Shown: in pieces, positions 1 through 10,530 of the stretch
Numbering within the stretch: the stretch's first letter is position 1
How the letters are laid out: every line of letters starts with the position of its first letter
Assembly (NCBI GenBank): GCA_039000515.1
Contig: JBCFYV010000935.1
Coordinates: 65,629,109-65,693,108 of the forward strand
Origin: Timema cristinae
Taxonomy: Eukaryota > Arthropoda > Insecta > Phasmatodea > Timematidae
Direction: 5' to 3'
DNA: 64,000 nt
Notes under the pieces: generated by a model
Database searches by the model: none
What the model was told of the DNA's origin: nothing
What the model saw: only the letters and a program-made list of their open reading frames with translations
Translations under genes and position numbers: made by a program

Positions 1-140
1 AATTTCACTTTCGGGGCTCTACCATCAATAAAATTGTAATAATGAAGAAGTTTTTATTTTGGTTTAGTTATTTAACGCGCTTTTTCTAAAATTATAAATC
101 ATATCAGTACATGGATTATAAACGATCTTAAATATATAAT

Positions 141-250
141 AGGCAGAACACCGAGCTCCCCGGCCGTTAATTTTCCTGTATGCTAGGAATCGAACCTGGG
201 ACCCTTAACTCAGTAGGACAGACACGTTACCGACTGAGTTAAGGTGTCAA
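141..250 (-). repeat. tRNA-derived SINE fragment (family T)
   Basis: Read on the minus strand, this is a tRNA-like head with A-box-like and B-box-like segments (the latter is ggttcgattcc-like) close to the start of the furin intron. Similar heads occur near 32780-32862, 53140-53215 and 63225-63305, so it is a dispersed family rather than a tRNA gene. No cloverleaf closes cleanly. Confidence 0.55.
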
Positions 251-283
251 ACATATAGCTATCCTCAACATTTTCACTTCCAG

Positions 284-3200
284 GTATCCTAAAGAAATGG
301 CAGCTGATATTTTATGGGACAGCCACCAGCCCCATCAGAATCAAGTCCAACAACGGCGCTGAAAAAGTCCCGAAGCGAAACCACCGCGGAAGAATAAAGC
401 AGGAGTCCGGTTCAACGTCACTCGACCCGAGGCGATGACAAACATTGCCGGTCTCAACGAGACGTTCGATGATGCCATGCAGAGGGACGATCACGATCAT
501 CCTGTTGGCGACGATCAGAGGACCAAGGTGTATCAGGGCAGGACGATTACGTACGACTGCGACACCGAATGTGACCACCAAGGTTGCTACGGACAGGGCC
601 CGACGCAGTGCGTCGCTTGCGGTCACTACAAGCTCGACAGGTGGGTTGGAGCATTGGAGAGAGAGAGAGAGAGAGATGGAGGCAAATCACTAAGCTGATC
701 CAATCACAAGCAGGAAAAGGTTAATTATGATGATGATTACAATTTCACCCAATAAATCCCAGCTCTTATGATTTGTTGCCGTCGAATCCTCAGTAGTTGT
801 AATCTAGATAGCTGCAGGGGTCGCCTCCAACCTTTGCTTGTGTTGTTCCAGCCTGTGTGTCAACCGCTGCCCCCCGCGGAGTTTCCCAAACCAGGACGGA
901 ATCTGTTGGCCGTGTCACGACTCTTGCGACACCTGCGCCGGCGCGGGTCAAGACAGCTGCCTCACATGCGCCCCCGCTCATCTACCGGGTCACTGACCTC
1001 GCTGTGTGTCTACAGCAGTGTCCTGAAGGATATTACGAAGGTTTTTATTAATCAGTTTACGTTCAGAGGTGGACCCGCTCAGGTAGATTTCTGTCAACGG
1101 TGGGCTGGTGTGACATCCTAAAAAAAAAAAACACTGGGTTTTCAGAATGTTGTCGATTTTCTTGTCATTTGATGACCAAACCATATGCTGATTTATTTAT
1201 TTAAGAATATATACTCTTCATTGATCCTGAAAGTTAAAAAGCTTACCTCGCATGTATCCACTATGACACTGCTTTTAAGATAGAGAAAGTGAAATCTGTC
1301 AAGTTATGTGATACATCTTGGCCTAGAGTGGACTAGAAATCGGTGGATATTACCAATGGTATAAAGAAGCTCCCATTTCCTGACTGACCTCAATATACTG
1401 ACAACTCTCATTTACGGTTACAGTTATTGTCAATTTAATTCCATGGGCGTTTAAATTTCTCTTCCCGTGGTTTCTCTACTTCCTTTCATATTCTATGCGC
1501 TATCACACTGTAAAACCGCTAGTTTTCTGGGTCAAAAGGAATGTTCATTTGATTGATGCAGACTCCGAGGAGAACCTCTGCGTTCCATGTGAGCCGAACT
1601 GCGCCAGCTGCCACGATCAACCTGACTACTGCTCGAGCTGTGAACACCATCTGGTCCTTTACGAGAACAGATGCTACGCCACTTGTCCTGTTTACACATA
1701 TGAGACTGAAGACTACAGGTAGTCTATGAGAGTTTGATTATACTCGAACAATTATTCATTCCAGCGATGTGGTTCCTGAGTAATTAGTTTAGACTTTGGA
1801 CTAAGAACCCCACTACGTCTCTATTCTGACACCTTATAAAAGTTAGACTTTTCAAAGTGGGAATACACTTGCCATGTAGGGTCTGGCCATTAGTGTCGGG
1901 GGAACAAACACCTCTTTCAAGGCTACTGAAGCTCATCATGGCTGTGTCATTCGAGCGTAGCCACGCACATAAATGCGTGCAGCGAGCAATGTATATACCT
2001 TTGACCCAGTGTCTGCCATCGACCCCTGTCATAACCGAACATCCAGGAAACCTCCCCTACCCACCACCGCCTTGGCCAGACTTCCATAAGCTGGAGGAGT
2101 TGACTCCTCCAAACGTGTATGTTGGGCGTACACGTCAGGGAGTTAAAACACAAACTATGCATGGGTCTTATTCAAAAAGACTTTATCCAAGATTGCCCTA
2201 TTGGGAGTCAAAACTAGATCTTAGGAATCACTCTAAAAATATATTTTAGTTAGTTTAGACTGTAGTTGTGAACTGTGCTCTTTGCTCTTTACTCATTAGA
2301 ACACTCATTGGTGGAGTATCGACGTAAAAACGTGAGGTGTATAGAGCCGATCCTGTGTATGATCGGTCAAATGGGGAGTGAATAGGTGATAACATATCAC
2401 AGTAACAGTTTTAACGAGATCTTCTCACCTTGCAACGACCCATGACACGGCACTGCAATGTGTGATCCACCAAGTAGGAACAGAGTTAGTGAGAACATAT
2501 CACATGTACAGTTAAAACAAGCTCTGCTTACCCTGGAAACACTACATGACACGAAACTTGATCCAAGCACTTGTCTATCGCTCATACGTTTTCCAGATGC
2601 TCCCCCTGTCACACGACGTGCGCCACGTGCAACGGCTCCAGCGAGACGCAATGCATCTCGTGCCGCTCCGAACACATGTCCCTGGACGGGGCCTGTCTTG
2701 AGAGCTGCCCTTCGGGCTACTACGCTCACAGGAGGAGACGCGAGTGCATTCATTGTCCGCAGCGGTGCGCTACTTGCGGCGAGGGCGGTGTCTGACGTGC
2801 GAACGCTACTGGACACTTGATAGGAAAAGCCAACTGTGTGCCGGAAGGAAGCAGTCATTGCGACTCGGGTACGTTATATTCAGCACAAAATATAAGTATT
2901 CTCCTTTTACAACTTTGTATTATGGGTCAATTATAGATTGGCCACATAGTGAACGGCAAATATATATTGGGCCCTACAACGAGCACCTAAACATATCGGC
3001 CTCAACTTAGGTGATAGACTCATATCGGACTCAAACTGAGAACTAAAAATTTTAATCGGCTCCACGTTAAGCGTAAAATACATATAGGTTCCACTTTAAC
3101 CATTAAAAAAAATGTTAGCCCCAATTTGGGCGTAAGAAATATATGAGCCCCAAATTGAGCACCAAATGTGTGTTGGCTACATGTTGAACGTTGCATATAC

Positions 3201-6200
3201 CTACATCAGTCACGCGCTAAGCGCCAAAAATATATCATCCCCATTCACAGAGTAAAATATATATTAGTGAGACCCGCATTCAGTGCTAGGCATTATATCG
3301 GCCCCACCTCAAGAACACAATAATAATCAAGAAATCGACATATGATATAGCGTATGAATAATATGTTGCATGACCTTATCATAATACATGGTTGGTTAGA
3401 AGTTAATTGGAAACATTTCTTTATATAATAGCTACTCTGACCTTACGAGACGAAAAGAAACTAAGGGTTTTCGAAAACAGAGTACTTAGGAAAATATTTG
3501 GTCCAAAAAAAAAGGATTAAAAGAGTGGAAGTTACGTAATGATGAGTTAATACCCTGTACCGATCACATAATATTGTCAGGGTGATCAAATCTCGAAGAT
3601 TTCCGGGGACAGGACATGCAGCACGAAGGGGAGAAACTAGAACTGCGTTAAAGCTATGACTAGCAAACCTAAGGGGAATAGATCAATGGGAAGACCTAGA
3701 AGTGGAAGAGATTAGAATATACCTTAAAGATATAAGGTGTGATAAGATGGACTGGATAGAACCAGCTCAAGATAGAGATAGGATGTAATAAGATGGACTG
3801 GATAGAACTAGCTAAAGATAGGTATAGGGTGTAATAAGATGGCCAGGATAGAACTAGCTCAAGATAAGTATAGGGTGTAATGAGGTGTACTGGAGAACTA
3901 GCTCAAGATAGAGATAGGATGTAATGAGGTGGACTGGATAGAATAACAGCTTGATACTATGTCATTTTATCAGGAGAGTATTGGGAAGGAGGTCATTGCC
4001 GGCCTTGCCACTCGATCTGCGAGAAGTGCGACGGACCGACGGAGACCAACTGTATTTCTTGCTCTCCTCCGCTCCTGTTGGAAGGATCTCGCTGTCTGGC
4101 CACATGTCTTGAGGGCTCGTTTCTCGACCAGGGGGTATGCGTGCCATGCCTACACACCTGCCAGAGGTGTGTCTCCAGGGTGAACTGCACCCTGTGCTCG
4201 CCAGGGCTACATCTGCAGAGCGGGGAGTGTCGGACCACTTGCGCTCACGGGTAGGTCACAGTGGGGGCTTTACCTTATGAGTTTATCTAATATTAGAGTT
4301 CTATTTTTAATATCACTCAGAGCAGTAAGTTATTTATCAACGCGTCTTATTACCTGTTCTGGTTGTATGCATGTAATATGATGATTACTCTAATGGGTTA
4401 GATATGAGAAAGGAAGAATATCTACCCTCATTTGCGTGGAAACAGAGTGAGAAACCATTTAGGGAAAAAAACACCCTCAGTAGACCTGACCGGGATTCAA
4501 TCCCCGATCTACCCATCATTAGAAGAACAGTCTAACATGTGAGTGAAGCTTTAGACCACTTTGCTTCTGAAGCGGGTATTAGTAAGCTATAATATAAATA
4601 ACTTATGTTTGTATTGTGTGTAAATATTTCGGTGCCACATTGGGCGTCATTTATTTAGTGGCTCTACAGTAGGCACCAAAATATATCATCCCCACCTTGG
4701 TAGTCAGCGATATCGGCCCCAAAGAGATAATAAAATATGTTTCATCGCCACATTGAGCGTCAAATCAAAACTTTCCCCATAGTGAGCACCAAATTATGTC
4801 AGCATTGTCTTGGGCCTAAGATATTGACCTTGCGTAAAATATATATCTGCTCTACATTGAGAATCAAATCTACATTGGCCCCTTAGGGAGCACCAACATA
4901 TATACACTCTATCCCAGATCAAAGTACTCAGAGGAGGAATGAACGGGAAGTGAACCTGACTCCGTTCCTTACACTTTATCCACCAATGGTGAATATAGCT
5001 CAGTGTTGGATCCAAATCTATCACAGTCCGCGAAGTTGCGCATTTCTTATGTAGATTATACCATAAGTGTCGGTTGCTAATGCTTGATATAGATGATAAC
5101 AGAGGTTTGAGTTGCTAATGCTTGATGTAGATGATAACAGAAGTTTGGGTTGCTAATGCTTGATATAGATGATAACATAAGTTTCGGTTGCTAATGCTTG
5201 ATATAGATGATAACGAAAGTTTGGGTTGCTAATACCTGATGTAGATAACAGAAGTGTTGGTTTCTCAAACCCGATAACACTAGAAGTATGTTCTGTTCCC
5301 TTTGTTAGGTACTACAGTGACGGAGGTGTGTGCGCCAAATGTTACCTGAGCTGCATGACTTGCACTGGCCCTAGAAGGGACCAATGTGTCACCTGTCCTC
5401 CCGGATGGCAACTGGCTGCCGGGGAGTGTCACCCCGATTGTCCTCTGGGGTTCTTCAAGTCCCAATATGGCTGCCAGAAGTGTGACCATTACTGCCACAC
5501 TTGCAGTGGTGAGTCGTAAATCGGATGATAATGTTAACGAGAAATTTGTTTTGTTGCACGACTTTAGAAGAGGGTTGCCCCTAACTGTTCATCTACAATT
5601 AGTCAAATTAGTTTATCAGGAGATATTGAGATAAGTTGGCCATCTAAGGTTATACAAATTGACACAGATTTGTCTATTTATTCCTTTTTATTCATCCTTC
5701 TTAATTCCAAGGGGTTGAAATTATTTCGTTCGGCCTTTCATCGTAGACAGTCCATTTTGAAACATATTACAAACCCAAATAGTTTTTTTTACGACTGCAC
5801 TTACGACAATGAGCTTCTACTGATTTTAGAAAGACACTCAAGGAAGACTTTATTTTGACCACTTCAGACATTCCTCAGGAAGAAGGCCATTGTGTGTTTG
5901 ACAGGAGAAGGTCCTCTGAACTGCACGTCATGTCCAGCCCGGTCCATGCTCGATGGTGGGATGTGCACTCAGTGTCTGGGGTCGCAGTACTACGACTCAA
6001 CGACACGGCTGTGCCAGATGTGCCACGACACTTGCAAGAGCTGCACAGGACGAGGGCCTTTCCAATGCTCGACGTGTCGACCCCCTTTGCACCTGGATCT
6101 ACTGAGCCACCGCTGTTTGCAGTGCTGCGGCCAACAGAGGAGCCAGGATTGCTGTCAGTGCGATCAAGTCACAGGTAAAAGGACCAGCTGAAAGCTTTCA

Positions 6201-7751
6201 TATTGATCGACGTAAAATAAAAAGTTGCCCAATGTTTATCTGATCAAGTCACAGGTAATAATAGGAAGAAAACTTTCGGTTGGTGAAAGTTGTATAAATA
6301 TACAATCAAATTGGTCCAATATTTCTCTGACCAAGTCACAGACAAGAACAGGATGAAAATTTTTCATAATGGTAAAAGGTGTATAGACATTCAACCGAAA
6401 TGTCCCCAATATTTGTCTTTTGTTTCTTGTAGGGAATTGCCCTGACTCGTCTCCGTCAGGGAAACGTCGGATCCACTCTGGCCCAGAGCAAGGTACTCAG
6501 AGGAGGGTTGAAGGGGAGTTGAACCTAACTCCGTATTCACCCCTTCGGGCCGTAACTCCTCTGGCTGTTGGTCTTTGCGCCACCGTGTTCGTCGTCCTAG
6601 CTCTCACCTTCACGTTGCTCCAGGTGGGTCGTGGCTATGAGATCCGGTCTTGAAGGAGGATCGACCCTATAAGAAAGATAGTCGAGGGATTAAGCGCACG
6701 GATACTGTGCCGGGATATACCGTAGCCTGTTCATGTTAGGAAGGAAAGTCTGAAAGGTAGTTTTTCCTACGAAAATTTTACTATATAGTAGGATTCTGAC
6801 AGGTAAAAAGGTCTTTCAGACCACCTTTCCTACTATGAATAGGGTTTATGTTATGAAACCTGATTTAATCAGACAGATTAGAGAGGGGACTTATATTTTA
6901 TTTTTTCAAAAATACTTAGTACCCATAAGAGCTATACGCTTATGTTAATCACACCAGTGAAATAATGACGAGGAATTTATGATTCGAGTTATAACCCCGA
7001 TCTACCCGTCATTCGGAAATCCAGTCCAACACGAGAATGAAGCCTCTAAACCATTGTACCACCAATGCGGATTATTAAAAATGTAATTTAGACTGTAGGA
7101 ATGAGAAAGGAAAACCCCTTTCAGGTGGGTCTGGGGGTGGTTTTACTTGTGGTGGCTCGTGGGGAAAAAGTCCCCTAACGAGAAATACCCGGGATTTCTT
7201 TTAAACACTACGCTCCCCATCTCAACCCCCACTCTTTGGAACCATTTGATATTTTCTGAACTTAGTTGAGGTTATATAGATGATATGAATTGTATGACTT
7301 AACTAAGGACATTCAGGAGAAATACATAAAATATACAGTAGCCCCATGGCTTCTTTGGTGCTGACTGACAGCCCACAGATGACATTTTTGAAAAGTTACC
7401 AGACCAAATTATGTATCCCTACGCCGAAACATATGATCTTCAAAAACATGTGTTTAGTGACTGTCAGCTGTCATTTGTGAGCTGTCAGTCAGCACCAAAG
7501 AAGCCATGGGGCTACTGTATATTGATCTACTTTCACGTAGTCACACGTCACTGTAGCTTTCTTAGTTAAATAAATACTACACTTGTTTTCAGGCGAGGTC
7601 TAGACCTAGACGGAAGCTGTGGATGTCGGAGGAAGGCTACAAGAAGGTCTCAACGGACTCGTCCACGGACAGTTTTCTCTTAAACCAAGACGAGAATGGT
7701 TTTATCGAAGAGGAAGATGCCAGTGAAGACATTTTGTTCACGAGAACCTAA
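284..7751 (+). CDS. Fur2: Furin-like protease 2, 3' half (P-domain end, Cys-rich repeats, membrane helix, tail)
   Basis: Subtilisin-like proprotein convertase of the secretory pathway, cleaving precursors at basic sites; only the C-terminal half is here. Nine exons with GT/AG borders: 284-640, 852-1040, 1562-1718, 2597-2868, 3974-4250, 5309-5508, 5905-6174, 6433-6623, 7593-7751. Exon 1 begins with the end of the P-domain (KKWQLIFYGT). The next exons are furin repeats with dense CxxC and CxxxC pairs, for example CDTECDHQGCYG and CHDSCDTC. Exon 8 has one membrane helix (PLAVGLCATVFVVLALTF). The last exon is an acidic cytosolic tail ending FTRT-stop, as expected for membrane-anchored Fur2/PC5-type enzymes. 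All exon junctions close in phase. Reading frames break once each near 300-435 and 975-985, and twice near 2793-2830; the other exons are clean. The catalytic triad exons are upstream of the window. Assembly indels are more likely than a pseudogene because the five 3' exons are perfect. Confidence 0.92.
654..676. repeat. GA microsatellite
   Basis: A short (GA)n run just inside the furin intron after the 640 donor. It makes the neighbouring open frames look longer than the exon. Confidence 0.8.
2930..3310. repeat. Degenerate minisatellite in furin intron
   Basis: About ten strongly diverged copies of a unit of roughly 35-40 bp. Its core reads like atatcggccccacattgag followed by caccaaat. The same core appears again at 4625-4905 in the next intron. 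Confidence 0.7.
3425..3960 (+). mobile_element. 3' end of a non-LTR retrotransposon (LINE), dead, with tandem tail
   Basis: Translation of 3436-3520 shows LRVFENRVLRKIFGPK, a hallmark near the C-terminus of insect LINE reverse-transcriptase ORFs. It is followed by frame-broken sequence resembling the GRPRxRWED and MDWIxLAQDRDRW ends. The last part (about 3735-3960) repeats an approximately 48-bp segment (agatggactggatagaac core) four times. No intact ORF remains. Confidence 0.8.
4341..4578 (-). repeat. SINE family A, degenerate
   Basis: Minus-strand copy. The tail (cgcgtcttattacctgttc) is at the left and the tRNA-like head with a B-box-like segment near 4490-4510 is at the right. It lies in the furin intron. 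Confidence 0.75.
4625..4905. repeat. Second block of degenerate 35-40 bp minisatellite
   Basis: About seven diverged copies of the same core as 2930-3310 (ggccccacattgagcaccaa-like), again in a furin intron. Confidence 0.65.
5066..5260. repeat. 38-bp tandem repeat, five copies
   Basis: The core ttgctaatgcttgatatag recurs at 5074, 5112, 5150, 5188 and 5226, an exact 38-bp spacing. It lies about 50 bp upstream of the acceptor of the furin exon that starts at 5309. Confidence 0.9.
6162..6420 (+). repeat. Tandem triplication of exon end plus splice donor (furin intron)
   Basis: The last 13 nt of the exon ending at 6174 plus its donor (gatcaagtcacaggtaa) recur at 6242 and, mutated, at 6329, spaced 80 and 87 bp. 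Each copy ends with a cccaatatttgtct-like segment, the last one running into the real acceptor. The whole 258-bp intron is therefore three copies of one unit. Copy 2 keeps the GT donor; copy 3 has lost it. Confidence 0.85.
6735..6835. mobile_element. Short inverted-repeat element (MITE-like)
   Basis: Imperfect arms of about 25 bp (ggaaagtctgaaaggtag against its complement in gtctttcagaccacctttcc) surround a core with actatatagtaggattctga. A related core is at 52136-52216 and a fragment at 45148-45175. Confidence 0.6.
6950..7075 (-). repeat. SINE family A, head fragment
   Basis: Minus-strand remnant of the tRNA-like head (ccccgatctacccgtcatt). It lies in the last furin intron. Confidence 0.6.
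7336..7517. mobile_element. Tc1/mariner-type MITE with TA duplication
   Basis: A 182-bp element with near-perfect inverted ends of about 38 bp starting cagtagccccatggcttc. It is flanked on both sides by TA (7334-7335 and 7518-7519). There is no coding capacity, and it sits in the last furin intron. Confidence 0.85.
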
Positions 7752-8860
7752 ATAAATGAAAGGTCCAGCCAAACAGACGCGCATCGGGTTCTTCTTCTTT
7801 AAGACACGAGTGGAACAGGACAGTATGAGATTTAGGAGGTAGCACGAGTGCCGTTAACGGCTGTAGGTATGCAACCCAAGAATCCGTGCTTTGTTACGGG
7901 TTGTCATTCTATAAGGGGCCAAGCTAACACTCGTGAATTGATGCCGAGTTGTGTGAGCAGGCGCGTCCTGCCTTCGTGTTACATTTTCTCTATTTAATAT
8001 ATTCGTCTGTATATATATGTTTTTAATTAAATTAAATTTTCGATTAAGCTGTAAATTAGTAACAATTTTAATACGTCTTCGTGTTAAATTTTACACGTTT
8101 TGACATTAAAAAACACACTTAAAATTAAAGTAGTATTTATCTTTATTTATAAAAAAAATCACAGGCAGAAAATATATTATAATTAATTATACATAAAGCT
8201 ATATAAAGTTAAGGCTCATGTTTTTTTTTTGAAAATGTCCACATAATATTCACAAATAGTGTCCTTATTTATGAAAAAAATTTCACTTTTGTGCTACCTC
8301 TAAATATCTGTTTGGCCTTGTGTTAACATTAAGTTCAACTCACTGCTAAACATTTTTATTTAAAAAACCGGTAATTAAATACCGGGCTGCTGGCGCTTGA
8401 CACCTACTGATGCTAATCAATACTGTACAACTATTATTCGTTGTTTCTCATTAATTAATTGTTATTAGACTGTTAAACATTGGGTAAAAAGTATGATTTT
8501 TGGCTAGTTCAGCTAAAATGTCGTCATTTTGTTACGTTCAACATCTATAAACACAAAATATGAAAGCTCGAATTTATAAATTTTAAAACTCATATTGTCA
8601 AAATAGATAAAAACCATTATTACAGCATGTATTATAAGTGCCTCTACGGACATCAAGAAGCCATTTCGTGAAATAATTCATAAGTATTTTAACAAATGCT
8701 TTTAAAAAAAAAAAAACATTCAAGATCATCTGAAAATTATTGTGAAATAAATTAATTTGACTGAATGAAACAAAATAATATTTGAACCCATCTTTTAATG
8801 TAGCATTTCCATAACAAAATAAAGTGGAAGTGGATAAAGAAAACTAAACAAGGAGTGCGA
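7752..8860. other. Furin 3' UTR and AT-rich spacer
   Basis: After the stop an AATAAA overlaps at 7751-7756. The following kilobase is AT-rich with several T and A runs, and I see no gene. The true polyadenylation site cannot be chosen from sequence alone. Confidence 0.5.
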
Positions 8861-8861
8861 G

Positions 8862-10530
8862 AAAATAACTCTGGCATTCAGAATGAATGTGATGAGGTGA
8901 TCTGGGATGAAACTAGTATAAGAGAACGATAGAGGAAGTATTTAGAGCAATTTTATGGCGAAAACATAGCGAAAGTAGCAGAAATTAGGGGAAAATGTTA
9001 AGATGAGTGAAATAATTAAGGAGGTTGAGGTGTTAAAAGCATTAAAGTGTTGAAGAATGGCAAAGCTGCAGACATAGATGGGATCACAATTGAAACACTC
9101 CAGTGTGAGGACATGGTACTACGTGTCAGATGTGTGAGTTGCTTAATATGTGTACTGGGATTTCGAATGTTTATGAAGACTGGAAAAATGCTCTTATTGT
9201 TCTTTTGTCAAAAATTTAAAAAAAAAGGCAGGAAGAGTGAATGTAAGAAATATAGGGCAATTAGTTGGTTGAGTATTCCAGGCAAAGTTTTTGGGAGCGT
9301 TTAAATTGAGAAAGTGTGTGAATAAATTGTGCAAAATATTTGGTGTGTGCAATTTGGCTTCATGCCAGGTAAAGGTTACACGGACCAGAGATTTGCATTG
9401 CAGCAACTCATTGATAAATGTATGGCAGTAAGGGAAAAAGTTTAATGTGCATTCGTTGATCTGGAGAAATCGTACAATCATGTGAATAGGAGGAGTATGT
9501 TATGGAATGATCTTAGAGAATATAGTGTGGATGGATGGTTCATTATTGCAATCATGGTGGTGTGTGATGGAAGTGAAGCGCATGTTAGGGTGGATGGAAT
9601 TGGACATTGAACAGTGTGTTAGACAAGGTCGTGTTGTGTCTCCATGGTTGTTTAATCTGATCATAGATAAGTGTATGAGGGATGACTATGAGGACGTGGT
9701 TGGTGCACAAATGGACATTGTGAATGTGAGAGTGCTGTTATATGAGGATGATGCGGTATTAATAGCCGAGAATGAAAGTAACTCACAGAATACATTAAAT
9801 CGTTTGAATGTGGCGACAGACGAATTTATCTTTGTATAAATGTCTGCAAAATTAAGGTTAGCGTTTTTGATAAGGGCGGATCAGGAAATGATTGTCAACT
9901 TAGTATTAATGGAAAACTGTAAGAACAAATGAATGAGTTAGAGTATCTGCGCAGAATGTTCTGTAAAAATAGTGAAATTGACAAAAGGGTGACTGCATCT
10001 CAAAGATTAGTTGGATGTATGTGGACTATTGCAAAGAATGAAGTAGTATCGAAAGAGGCAAATATGGCAGTATATAAAAGTGTGTTGACGCCAACATTGT
10101 TTAACGGATGTAAAGTGTGGGTTTGTCAGGAGGAACACAAGAGCAAGGTGAATGTGATTGGAATTTGAGAGCCAAGAAATCTATAGAAAAACTCGTATGG
10201 GTAGTCAGTGACCAATGGGTGCTGAAAGTGTGCAGTTTGAAAGGGAGTCTAATAGGTCAATGTGAAAGAAGTGTCTTGGTTTGGGCATGTTGAGAGGATG
10301 AGTGTGGATTGGGTGACGAAGCAAACACATGAAGTTAGAGTGTGTAGATCAGAGGAGTAGACCATGTAGGACGTGGATAAATGTAGTAAACAAATGTGGG
10401 AATAAGAGAAATATTAAGAGTTTTAAGAATAAAAGAGCATGTATAACTCGGTGTATGGATATAGTTGAAGAGAAGGGAGTTTACAAGGTTAGGGAAGGGT
10501 GGAGAAAATTAGTGAGAATGGGTTGGGTTC
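8862..10530 (+). mobile_element. Dead non-LTR retrotransposon, reverse transcriptase domain
   Basis: Frame-broken pieces of a LINE reverse transcriptase. LKNGKAADIDGI is at about 9047-9085, CVRQGRVVSPWLFNLIID near 9614-9670, and the active-site box reads LYEDDAVLIAENE near 9740-9775 (usual FADD or YADD, here YEDD). A C-terminal stretch follows near 9930-10150 (LEYLRRMF, then TPTLFNGCKVW). At least four frame breaks and many stops make it a pseudogene. It resembles RTE/R1-like elements common in insects; the clade is not certain. Confidence 0.85.

Noticed and set aside
284..2868. Furin gene is a pseudogene
   Set aside because: Frameshifts occur only in some exons, all splice phases match, net frame is zero, and the last five exons are perfect; base-calling error is the simpler explanation.
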